A DNA stretch of 64,000 bases, taken from positions 2,294,001 to 2,358,000 of the forward strand of contig NC_007404.1 in NCBI RefSeq assembly GCF_000012745.1. The letters run 5' to 3'. The notes beneath the pieces were generated by a model. The model was not told the DNA's origin. It saw only the letters and a program-made list of their open reading frames with translations, and searched no databases. Of the stretch, positions 57,266-64,000 are shown piece by piece. The DNA comes from Thiobacillus denitrificans ATCC 25259 (GTDB taxonomy: Bacteria > Pseudomonadota > Gammaproteobacteria > Burkholderiales > Thiobacillaceae). Within the stretch, counting starts at the first letter, position 1, and every line of letters begins with the position of its first letter. Position numbers and translations under genes: made by a program.

Positions 57266-57608
57266 GCTTATTGGCGGGCTTTCTGCTGGGCTTTCCTGCA
57301 GCCGATTCGACAGCTCCAGTCGCGGCGCGGCGCTGTTGCAGCCGCTCGATGGCGTCATCCGCAGCGAAGGTGCGGCCCGCATCGATGTCGGCCAGACCGC
57401 GGCGCGCATCGTCGATCAGCAGCAGGTGGATGCGCTCGCGTTCCAGCCGGTGGTAGTAATCGAGCCGGTCGGCGTCGATCAGGGCGACATAACTCTCGCC
57501 GTTCTTGGTGATGATCTTCTCGGCGCCGGCCTTGGCCTGGTCGGCCAACTCCGAAAGATTCGCGCGTGCCTGCGTGAATGGCACCACGTCTCCAGTAGTA
57601 AACCCCAT
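57258..57608 (-). CDS. Phd/YefM-family antitoxin
   Basis: 116 residues from MGFTTGDVVPFTQARANLSE. Phd-like N-terminal half (NLSELADQAKAGAEKIITKN) binds DNA and autoregulates; the basic, alanine-rich C-terminus binds the toxin. Somewhat longer than the usual ~85 residues. In-frame starts farther upstream are rejected because TTGCC-type leader sequence is not conserved and GAGGAGC lies just before this ATG. Partner of the ParE-like gene. Confidence 0.85.
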   Translation of the reverse strand: MGFTTGDVVPFTQARANLSELADQAKAGAEKIITKNGESYVALIDADRLDYYHRLERERIHLLLIDDARRGLADIDAGRTFAADDAIERLQQRRAATGAVESAAGKPSRKPANKRG

Positions 57609-58098
57609 GGCAAGCTCCTCGAATGGGATGACAGAATTGTGCACAGCATACTGCGCGTCACCCCGCTCCGTCCATCCTCGGTGCTTCCGCATCCGGCGGA
57701 GCGATGACAGTAAGGCGCTGCAAGCGGTCTCCACTCGGGTCGATCCGAGTGCTCGCGGCCCGGCCTTGTTGCGGGTTGCGCGGCTCTTGGTTCCGAGCGC
57801 GCGCTGGCCCCGCAATGACCGTCCTTGCGGGCTGAATCGCCTGGCTCGAAAAATCCGCTACGCGCAATCGCTCGCGAACAGGAGCCGATCCGCCGCTTCA
57901 TCGCCGCGTCGCGACGGCTATGATTGATCGATCCGCTTCGCGCTGCGCCGGACGCGCACTTTCAGGGAAAATACACCGTCGTGTCGCCGCGGCGGCGGGC
58001 GCGGCGGCATGACACGGACGCAGGCCATGGCTGCGCGTCGCAACACGGGAATTTCCCGCCCTCACGGGAAATCGGCCCTTTTCTCGACGGAGGATTCG
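57609..58098. other. 490-bp gene-poor interval at the edge of the RM/TA block
   Basis: No convincing gene, RNA or insertion-sequence remnant is visible. It separates the acquired-looking restriction/toxin block from the histidine kinase and must hold the promoters of both antitoxin (minus) and kinase (plus). Confidence 0.4.
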
Positions 58099-59352
58099 AT
58101 GCGACTGAGGGAATTCATTTTGGAGAACGTCCAGCCGATCCTCAGCGAGTGGGAGGCTTTCGCGGGGAGCCTCGCGCCGGGCGCGAAGATGACCAAGCTT
58201 GCGCTGCGCGATGATGCGGAGTCGATCCTTCTGGCGGCGGCGCGCGACATGCAGGTCGGCCAGAGCGGCGTCCAACAGACGAGCAAGTCTCAAGGGCACG
58301 GTGGTGCTGGCGGCGCGGAGAGCGAGCGGCTCGACGACGCGTCGGCACTGCACGGCGTCGGGCGCGCCGGCTCGGGCTTCGACATCCTGGAGGTGGTCTC
58401 GGAATACCGCGCACTGCGCGCCAGCGTGCTGCGCCTCTGGCGCGAGAGTCTCCCGCAGCCGGACATCGACGACATCGACGACATCACGCGTTTCAACGAG
58501 TCGATGGATCAGTCGCTCGCCACGGCCGTTGGCAGCTACAGCAGGCGCGTGGATCAGTCGCGCCGCATGTTTCTCGCGGTCCTCAGCCACGACCTGCGCA
58601 ACCCGCTGACCTGCATCCGCATGGCCGCTCTGGTTATATCGCGTAGTGCAGAGGGAAACGCGAAGGCTAGCCGCCTCCTGTCGCAGATCGAGACGAACGC
58701 GGACGCGATCAGACGGCTGATCGACGACCTGATCGACTTCGCATCGACCGGCCTCGGCAGCGCCATGCCCCTGACGCGCGGGCCGGTGGATCTGGAAAGA
58801 CTCGGCCGCGAAGTGGTCGACGCGTCTCGCACCGCGCACCCCGGGCGCACGCTTCGCTTCCACGCCGACGGCGATCTCGCCGGCCATTGGGATGCGGGCC
58901 GACTTCGCCAGGTGGTCTCCAACCTGGTGGGCAACGCACTGCAACACGGGTCTGAAACAGGGGCAGTCGGGCTGTCGCTCGCGTCAGAAGGGGCTACCGC
59001 CGTACTAGCCGTGCACAACGAAGGCGCGCCGATTCCGTCGGAGCTGTTGGCGACGATCTTCGATCCGCTGGTGCGCTACGCGCCGGACGCGGCTGTGCGG
59101 CGCGTCCCGGGCAGCGTCGGGCTGGGCTTGTACATCGTGCGCGAGATCGTCGTCGCGCACGGGGGCACCGTCGACGTCGTCTCGACAGCACAGGAAGGCA
59201 CGACGTTCACGGCCCGGCTTCCGCGGGCGCAGCCTGCCGAAGACGACAAGCATGGCGACACAAAGGCGGCGGCAAGCGGCGGGGCGGCGTCGAATTGCGC
59301 TCTGCCCACTCCGGGTCGATCCGGCGCAGGAAAGAGGTCAGCCGAGCGGTAG
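58099..59352 (+). CDS. Cytoplasmic sensor histidine kinase (RsbRD-like N-terminus)
   Basis: 417 residues from MRLREFILENVQPILSEWEA (GGAGGATTC upstream). No membrane helix. The N-terminal ~140 residues resemble RsbRD/helical sensor folds. The dimerisation box is FLAVLSHDLRNPLTCIRMAA and the HATPase has NLVGNALQHG and GSVGLGLYIVREIVVAHGG. Output regulator not adjacent, so it is an orphan. The last ~45 residues are disordered. A start at 58009 is possible but less conserved. Confidence 0.9.
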   Translation: MRLREFILENVQPILSEWEAFAGSLAPGAKMTKLALRDDAESILLAAARDMQVGQSGVQQTSKSQGHGGAGGAESERLDDASALHGVGRAGSGFDILEVVSEYRALRASVLRLWRESLPQPDIDDIDDITRFNESMDQSLATAVGSYSRRVDQSRRMFLAVLSHDLRNPLTCIRMAALVISRSAEGNAKASRLLSQIETNADAIRRLIDDLIDFASTGLGSAMPLTRGPVDLERLGREVVDASRTAHPGRTLRFHADGDLAGHWDAGRLRQVVSNLVGNALQHGSETGAVGLSLASEGATAVLAVHNEGAPIPSELLATIFDPLVRYAPDAAVRRVPGSVGLGLYIVREIVVAHGGTVDVVSTAQEGTTFTARLPRAQPAEDDKHGDTKAAASGGAASNCALPTPGRSGAGKRSAER

Positions 59353-59481
59353 CTTTGGCCTGCGAACAGCGGGCCCTCGAACTCCTCAAGCTGAAGCTCC
59401 GTCCGGCGGTACACCCGTCTCCAAGCCCCGCTCGGGTCAATCAGTACGACGCGCGCGACCGGTCAGATTCGCGCCATCGAT

Positions 59482-59643
59482 TCACGGCTTCTTAGGCGTG
59501 GTGTATTTGACTTCTTTATGGAACGGCTCCCAGACGGTCTCGTATCCGACGTAGCCCTTCTCGTTCGGCGGTTTTTGCCGCGTTGTCACGAAGCGCGATT
59601 TGCCTTCGGGAACCGGACGCCTGGTTTTGGTGGGTTCGCTCAT
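59482..59643 (-). CDS. 53-residue protein downstream of the apr locus
   Basis: MSEPTKTRRPVPEGKSRFVT, then TRQKPPNEKGYVGYETVWEP. Basic, proline-rich, no membrane segment. It has GAGAGG before the ATG and lies 50 bp after the FKBP gene on the same strand. No family recognised; association with sulfur genes is from position only. Confidence 0.65.
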   Translation of the reverse strand: MSEPTKTRRPVPEGKSRFVTTRQKPPNEKGYVGYETVWEPFHKEVKYTTPKKP

Positions 59644-59693
59644 GATGACCTCTCGAAAAAATGGGACTCGGAAACAGGCGGCTTCAACGCCAG

Positions 59694-60203
59694 TCAAACG
59701 GGAACGGCGCGACAGTTGTTGAGGTCTGGCGGCGCTTCCACCTTGCCACCGTAGCGGATTTCCGCGTCGGTGGCGTCACGCACCATCAGGATCTCGAGCT
59801 TGAAAACGACCTGCCGGCCGCACAGCGGGTTGTTGCCGTCTATCGTCACTGTTCTGTGGTCGACCCGCGTCACCAGAAAGCTTTTGGTTTGCCCGGCGTC
59901 GTTTTCCATCAGGATGGCGGTGCCGACTTCGCGGTAGGCCTCGGGGACGTTCGCGATCGCTTCGATGATCACGAGGGATTCATCGCGCGGGCCATAGATG
60001 TCGTTGCAGTCGATGGGGACCTCGATGACGTCGCCCTCGGATTTGCCTTCCAGCGCGTCCATGACGCGCGGCGACAATATCTCGTTGACGCCGTGGACGT
60101 AGCCCAGCGGAAACTCGACCTGCGTCAGCACCTGGCAGGTTTTCTGGTCGATGACCTTGTAGGTCAGTTCGACGTATTTGTTGGCTTCGATGATGGCTTT
60201 CAT
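59694..60203 (-). CDS. SlyD-like FKBP peptidyl-prolyl isomerase
   Basis: 169 residues. FKBP core with insert-in-flap arrangement: LTYKVIDQKTCQVLTQVEFP, YVHGVNEILSPRVMDALEGK, IEVPIDCNDIYGPRDESLVI, and PLCGRQVVFKLEILMVRDAT. Lacks the histidine-rich metal tail of E. coli SlyD but keeps the substrate-insert region. Such chaperone/isomerases help metal or cofactor insertion. It sits downstream of aprA beyond a terminator and may assist apr maturation (inference). Confidence 0.85.
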   Translation of the reverse strand: MKAIIEANKYVELTYKVIDQKTCQVLTQVEFPLGYVHGVNEILSPRVMDALEGKSEGDVIEVPIDCNDIYGPRDESLVIIEAIANVPEAYREVGTAILMENDAGQTKSFLVTRVDHRTVTIDGNNPLCGRQVVFKLEILMVRDATDAEIRYGGKVEAPPDLNNCRAVPV

Positions 60204-60218
60204 GAGGTGTCCGGCCGT

Positions 60219-60608
60219 TCAGAATATGGAGGCGGCAAAGATGCGCACCTCGCCTTGTTCATAGCCCAGCACCAGCCGCCCGAGCCATTCACCTTCCCGC
60301 TTGGTGCTGCGGACGCGGTACAGCACCGTGACGTGCTGGCCCCTGCGGATGATGCCCAGGTAATCCCAGTCCTTGCGCAGGCTTCGAGCCAGTTCGCTGT
60401 TGGCGAACTGTTTGCCGAGCTCGACTTCGTTGAGACCGAGCAGCAGGTCGTAGGAGAACCTGCGGATGAATTTGCCGTATTGCCCCAGGGTGGAGTATTT
60501 GATCAGGTCGTTCCACATCGGGTGGGCGAGCGCCAGGATCTCCTCGTCCGTGTGGTCGATGATGTTCAGGGTGGTCTGGGGTGTGGCCTGGACGACGGAG
60601 CTGCTCAT
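60219..60608 (-). CDS. Conserved-looking protein of the apr locus
   Basis: 129 residues. A helical first half (EEILALAHPMWNDLIKYSTL; QYGKFIRRFSYDLLLGLNEV) and a beta-rich second half (GQHVTVLYRVRSTKREGEWL). AGGA is before the ATG. It is separated from aprA by the apr terminator and starts the hyp-FKBP-53 aa run. No family recognised. The size and position recur, to my knowledge, beside apr genes of sulfur oxidisers, but I cannot verify this here. Confidence 0.75.
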   Translation of the reverse strand: MSSSVVQATPQTTLNIIDHTDEEILALAHPMWNDLIKYSTLGQYGKFIRRFSYDLLLGLNEVELGKQFANSELARSLRKDWDYLGIIRRGQHVTVLYRVRSTKREGEWLGRLVLGYEQGEVRIFAASIF

Positions 60609-60651
60609 GGGTCATTCCTGATAGGGTCGCTGGGTCGCTTGAAAAACACGC

Positions 60652-60683
60652 AAAAAAAGTGAGCGCCGTGAGGCGGCGCACAC
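60652..60683 (-). terminator. Rho-independent terminator of the aprMBA operon
   Basis: On the minus strand, hairpin GTGTGCGCCG-CCTCA-CGGCGCTCAC (one mismatched pair) is followed by seven T. It lies 24 bp after the aprA stop, so the genes below it need their own promoter or readthrough. Confidence 0.85.
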
Positions 60684-60707
60684 CCAGGCGCCGACCGGAA
60701 CTGCGGC

Positions 60708-62576
60708 TTACTCGCCCGCACCGACCAGGTGGTAGCACGGGGCCTTTTCCATGGTGTATTCGCCCGTCGCGGGGTCGCGTCGCGAGACCGTGAGGACGTG
60801 CCAGTTGGCGTCGTCGAGCTTCATCGCATCGCCCCGGTAGTAGTAACCGGGCCAACGGGTTTCCTTGCGGAACAGGGTGTGTTGCATGACCGCCTCCGAG
60901 GTGAGGTGGCGGTGCTTCAACTCCCAGGCACGCAGCAGTTCGTGGATGTCTTCGGCGGCCACCTTCTCCAGGTCTTCTTCCATGAGCTTGAGTTTCTTGA
61001 GGCCGATCTGCAGCAGCTTGTCGTTGGTCATGTAGTTGACCGTCGCCCCGGCGCAGTACTCGTCCATCAGTTTCTGCAGGCGGTCGAGGCCCTGCCGCGG
61101 GTTGATGTAATTGGGGTTGACGCTGCCCGCCGTGATTTCGTTCCGGAAGATCCGGTAATGCTCCATCGGCTTGTAGATTTCTTCGCGACGGCGCTGGATC
61201 TGCTCATCGGTCACCCGGATGCCTTCGGCCTTGCCATCGTCGATGTATTTGCACGCCGCCTTGGCGGCCAGCCGGCCTTCGGTGAACGAACCCGACGAGA
61301 ACGCATGCGGCGTGCCGCCGACGGCATCGCCCGCGCCGAACAGGCCCTCGACCGTGGTCATGCGGTTGTAGCCCCAGTAGTACTCCGGCGGGGAGACGTC
61401 CTCGGGTCCTGAACACCATGCGCCGCAGCCGGTCGCATGCGAGCCCATCACGTAGGGCTCGGAGGTGGTCAGTTCGGGGTTTTCATATTTCGGATTGACG
61501 TCGGTCGCCGCCCACAGCACGGCCTGACCCACGGTCATGCCGAGAAAGTTGTGCCAGCCGATCTCCTCGAGGTGAGGATCCTGGAACGCCTCCATGGTCA
61601 CCATGTGGATCGGCCCGCGACCGGCGTTCACCTCGGAGATGAAGGCGTGGTTGCGCAGACAGGTCGGAATCGGTTTGTGGGACAGATGCTGGCCTTCGGT
61701 GTCGAGGTATTCCTTGCCGACCATTTCGGTCAGCGCCGGGAACCACTTCGACTCGTACTCTTCGCCGTTGCAGTTCTGCGTGTAGGTCTTGAGGTGCAGG
61801 AAATAGGCGCCCACCGGACCGTAGCCGTCCTTGAATCGCGCCAGCACGATGCGGTTTTCCATCTGGGTCATTTTCGCGCCGGCCTGAATCATCAGGCCAT
61901 AGGCCGAGCCCGACGACCACGGCGCGTACCAGACACGGCCCGCGCCTTCACCCACCGAGCGCGGCTTGAAGATGTTGGAGGCGCCGCCCGCGCCGACGAT
62001 GACCGTTTTCGACTTGAAGACGTGGTAATCACCAGTCCGCACGTTGAAGCCGACCGCGCCGGCGACGCGATTCTCCTTGGCGTCGTCCATCAGCAGATGG
62101 GTCACGCAGATCCGGTTGTAAACCTTGTCGGCGGATTTCTTGGCGGCCTCGGCGACGATGGGCTTGTACGATTCGCCGTGGATCATGATCTGCCAGCGCC
62201 CCTCGCGCTGGTAGTGGCCGGTCTTGGGGTCGCGCATGATCGGCAGGCCCCACTCCTCGAACTGGTGGACGGCGGAATCGACGTGACGCGCCATGTCGAA
62301 CAGCAGGTCTTCGCGCACCATGCCCATCAGGTCCATGCGCGCATAACGGACGTGGTCTTCAGGCTTGTTCTCGCCCCAGCGCGTGCCCATGTAACAGTTG
62401 ATCGCGTAGAGACCCTGGGCCACCGCGCCCGACCGGTCGATGTTGGCCTTTTCGGCGATGACGATTTTCTTGTTCTGGCCCCAGTAGCGCGCTTCCCATG
62501 CAGCGCCCGTGCCGCCGAGGCCCGCGCCGACGACGAGGATGTCGATGTTGTCTTCGACCACCGTGTTGTAAGCCAT
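60708..62576 (-). CDS. aprA: Adenylylsulfate (APS) reductase, alpha subunit
   Basis: 622 residues. FAD-binding motif DILVVGAGLGGTGAAWEARY at about 12-31. Fumarate-reductase-like core (EKANIDRSGAVAQGLYAINC; HGESYKPIVAEAAKKSADKV) and a C-terminal part with REEIYKPMEHYRIF. Carries FAD and catalyses sulfite + AMP to APS in sulfur oxidisers, or the reverse in sulfate reducers. Here with AprM and no dsr genes in view, the oxidative direction is likely. Its start overlaps the aprB stop by one base. Confidence 0.96.
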   Translation of the reverse strand: MAYNTVVEDNIDILVVGAGLGGTGAAWEARYWGQNKKIVIAEKANIDRSGAVAQGLYAINCYMGTRWGENKPEDHVRYARMDLMGMVREDLLFDMARHVDSAVHQFEEWGLPIMRDPKTGHYQREGRWQIMIHGESYKPIVAEAAKKSADKVYNRICVTHLLMDDAKENRVAGAVGFNVRTGDYHVFKSKTVIVGAGGASNIFKPRSVGEGAGRVWYAPWSSGSAYGLMIQAGAKMTQMENRIVLARFKDGYGPVGAYFLHLKTYTQNCNGEEYESKWFPALTEMVGKEYLDTEGQHLSHKPIPTCLRNHAFISEVNAGRGPIHMVTMEAFQDPHLEEIGWHNFLGMTVGQAVLWAATDVNPKYENPELTTSEPYVMGSHATGCGAWCSGPEDVSPPEYYWGYNRMTTVEGLFGAGDAVGGTPHAFSSGSFTEGRLAAKAACKYIDDGKAEGIRVTDEQIQRRREEIYKPMEHYRIFRNEITAGSVNPNYINPRQGLDRLQKLMDEYCAGATVNYMTNDKLLQIGLKKLKLMEEDLEKVAAEDIHELLRAWELKHRHLTSEAVMQHTLFRKETRWPGYYYRGDAMKLDDANWHVLTVSRRDPATGEYTMEKAPCYHLVGAGE

Positions 62577-63058
62577 CAGTAGTACACCCCCTCTTTCATC
62601 ACGAGACCGTTCGATGCCAGCGTGTGCAGATCACCTTCGTCCAGGCGGATGTATTTGGGCTCGTTGAACAGCAGCTGGCTGTCGCGCATCGCCTGGCTCG
62701 GCGCGGGCACATCGGCGAGTTGCGGGATGTGCTTGCCCCAGGGTTTGGTCGTGATCGGCGCCAGCAGCTCCATGTCTTTTTCGCCGTTGCGGAACTTGAT
62801 GCGCCAGGCGATGACGCCTTTTTCTTCGTCGCGGCGGACGCGCACCGAATGGCCCAGCGGCGCGAACTCGGCGTAGCCGCGCACGTCGATCGCGTCCATG
62901 GGGCAGGCCTTGACGCACGAATAGCACTCCCAGCACATGTTCGGCTCGATGTTGTAGGCGCGCCGTGTGACTTTGTCGATGTGCATGATGTCCGAGGGAC
63001 AGATGTCGACGCAGTACCCGCAGCCGTCGCAACGCGTCATGTACACAAAGGTAGGCAT
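62576..63058 (-). CDS. aprB: APS reductase, beta subunit (ferredoxin-like)
   Basis: 160 residues. Two [4Fe-4S] motifs: RCDGCGYCVDICPSDIM (about 8-24) and MCWECYSCVKACPMDAI (about 41-57). The C-terminal half wraps the alpha subunit (GVIAWRIKFRNGEKDMELLA). Transfers electrons between AprA and the membrane. Middle gene of aprM-aprB-aprA. Confidence 0.97.
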   Translation of the reverse strand: MPTFVYMTRCDGCGYCVDICPSDIMHIDKVTRRAYNIEPNMCWECYSCVKACPMDAIDVRGYAEFAPLGHSVRVRRDEEKGVIAWRIKFRNGEKDMELLAPITTKPWGKHIPQLADVPAPSQAMRDSQLLFNEPKYIRLDEGDLHTLASNGLVMKEGVYY

Positions 63059-63106
63059 GGGGCTCCTCTCGATTCTGTGGGCTCGGTTCGGGGGTGGCTC
63101 AGCCCG

Positions 63107-63955
63107 TTAAAAATGGCTCGGCGCTTCGCGCTTGATGCCCAGTCCCATGTTGGGCGGGTTGGGGCCCATGTAGGCTGGGACATCGGGAAACCTCGCCTGC
63201 ACGTCGGGATCCGACGGATCGTAGACGGCGGGCATGTTCTCCCTCGATCCGTCGGCCTTGATGACGCGCTTCTGGAACGCGGCCGCGGGCTTGAAGAACA
63301 TGTGGGCGAACTTGGACCAGTACACCGAGCCGAAGAGCAGCGTGCTGAACGCGACGAAGAGCACGAAAAACAGCGTGCCCAGCGTGTCGACGTCCCGGGT
63401 GAACGACCAGAGCAGCGCAAAAGTCGCCATGCCTAGCAGGCCGACGATGAAAAGGTCGCCGCGCCCGTTCAGCTGATACCACTTGACGCCTTCGGAGGCG
63501 ACGTCGACGCGGATGCTGAACCAGAACCAGTAACCCCCGAAGGCCAGCATGGCGGCGCCCAGGTGCCAAAGCAGCGGCACGACGGTTGGCGCAGGATCGT
63601 CCGGGGTCGGATAGGCAAAGATCAGGATCGCCGTGGTGACGACGAAAATGATGAAGCCGTACATCGTGAGGAGGTGGGAAATGCGGCGCTTCGGATTGTT
63701 GAATTCGCCCGAGGTCAGCACCTCCTTGCCGAGTGTCTTCAAGGCCAGTGCGCCTTTTTCGCCCGAACTTAGCGTGCGCGTCGCGTTTCTTTTGGCCCGC
63801 CTGGCATTCTCGAAAAAGTATTGGCCGCTCTTCTTGTGCAGCATGTCGAGTATCGTCCCGACCGCCACAAGAACAACCATCAGTACGACGTAGGCCTGCA
63901 TCGCAGTCGGGGAGATGAAGGCGGCGAGTTCGGCAAAGGGGTTACTGTCGATCAT
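63107..63955 (-). CDS. aprM: APS reductase membrane anchor
   Basis: 282 residues with about six helices, for example AYVVLMVVLVAVGTILDMLH, MYGFIIFVVTTAILIFAYPT, WHLGAAMLAFGGYWFWFSIR and FFVLFVAFSTLLFGSVYWSK. It resembles the HdrE/NarI-type cytochrome b anchor of AprM, with several histidines at helix ends that may hold haem. It links AprAB to quinone in lithotrophs instead of the QmoABC of other sulfur bacteria. First gene of the operon; the promoter lies at or beyond the window edge. Confidence 0.92.
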   Translation of the reverse strand: MIDSNPFAELAAFISPTAMQAYVVLMVVLVAVGTILDMLHKKSGQYFFENARRAKRNATRTLSSGEKGALALKTLGKEVLTSGEFNNPKRRISHLLTMYGFIIFVVTTAILIFAYPTPDDPAPTVVPLLWHLGAAMLAFGGYWFWFSIRVDVASEGVKWYQLNGRGDLFIVGLLGMATFALLWSFTRDVDTLGTLFFVLFVAFSTLLFGSVYWSKFAHMFFKPAAAFQKRVIKADGSRENMPAVYDPSDPDVQARFPDVPAYMGPNPPNMGLGIKREAPSHF

Positions 63956-64000
63956 GGGCTCGGGTCTCCTCCGATCTCAGGAATACGAACACGACATCTG

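Noticed and set aside
52414-58098. Attachment sites or integrase flanking the restriction/toxin block
   Set aside because: No tRNA end, direct repeat or integrase was seen at either edge; only the gene content suggests transfer.
59353-59481. Possible gene remnant after the histidine kinase
   Set aside because: Short reading frames exist on both strands but none has a ribosome site or recognisable domain.

Overview
The window is GC-rich, gene-dense bacterial chromosome. It most resembles a sulfur-oxidising betaproteobacterium of the Thiobacillus type. The evidence is an aprM-aprB-aprA locus (membrane-linked dissimilatory APS reductase), a sulfide:quinone oxidoreductase, a trp/gph/rpe neighbourhood typical of Betaproteobacteria, a PEP-CTERM protein, and a nitrate/nitrite-type ABC importer under an ANTAR regulator. 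The genus is inferred from gene content only. No tRNA, rRNA, CRISPR array or insertion sequence was recognised.

Layout. 1-8 kb: the start of a YebC-type regulator, a ROK sugar kinase, a YqiJ/flotillin/TelA membrane-stress operon, a type II NADH dehydrogenase and a HerA-like ATPase. 8-17 kb: tryptophan genes trpGDC and trpE-gph-rpe, split by a sulfide-oxidation module (sqr, a 67-residue partner and a divergent PAS/sigma-54 activator). A good -24/-12 promoter and two dyads lie between the divergent genes. 16.7-22 kb: apaG, mltA, a ferritin-like protein, an entericidin-like lipoprotein and a CHASE3-type two-component system. 22-42 kb: a long run of stress and envelope genes (DUF1328, YqjD/E/K-like trio, PLD-type cardiolipin synthase, Ku and LigD for end joining, hemerythrin, CsbD, BON, PEP-CTERM, AI-2E transporter, AsmA, superoxide dismutase, PRC-barrel, DUF1264). 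Several intergenic stretches here share a TGTAGG-type motif. 42-49 kb: a BLUF photoreceptor, copA-cueR with a textbook MerR-type operator, TonB, a dienelactone-hydrolase-like protein and an AcfC-like binding protein. 48.3-52.4 kb: a nitrogen-regulated transporter with ANTAR regulator, NtrC-like site, sigma-54 promoter and leader terminator. 52.5-57.6 kb: a type III restriction-modification pair plus a Phd/ParE toxin-antitoxin, probably acquired. 58-64 kb: a histidine kinase, then the apr locus with three small downstream genes.

The energy genes fit together as lithotrophy. SQR feeds electrons from sulfide into quinone, and AprABM oxidises sulfite to APS with electrons passed to the membrane. 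The most informative non-coding signals are the sqr promoter region, the nitrogen-regulated leader at 49 kb, the CueR operator, and three copies of a 112-bp inverted-repeat element at 15.0, 15.8 and 51.5 kb.
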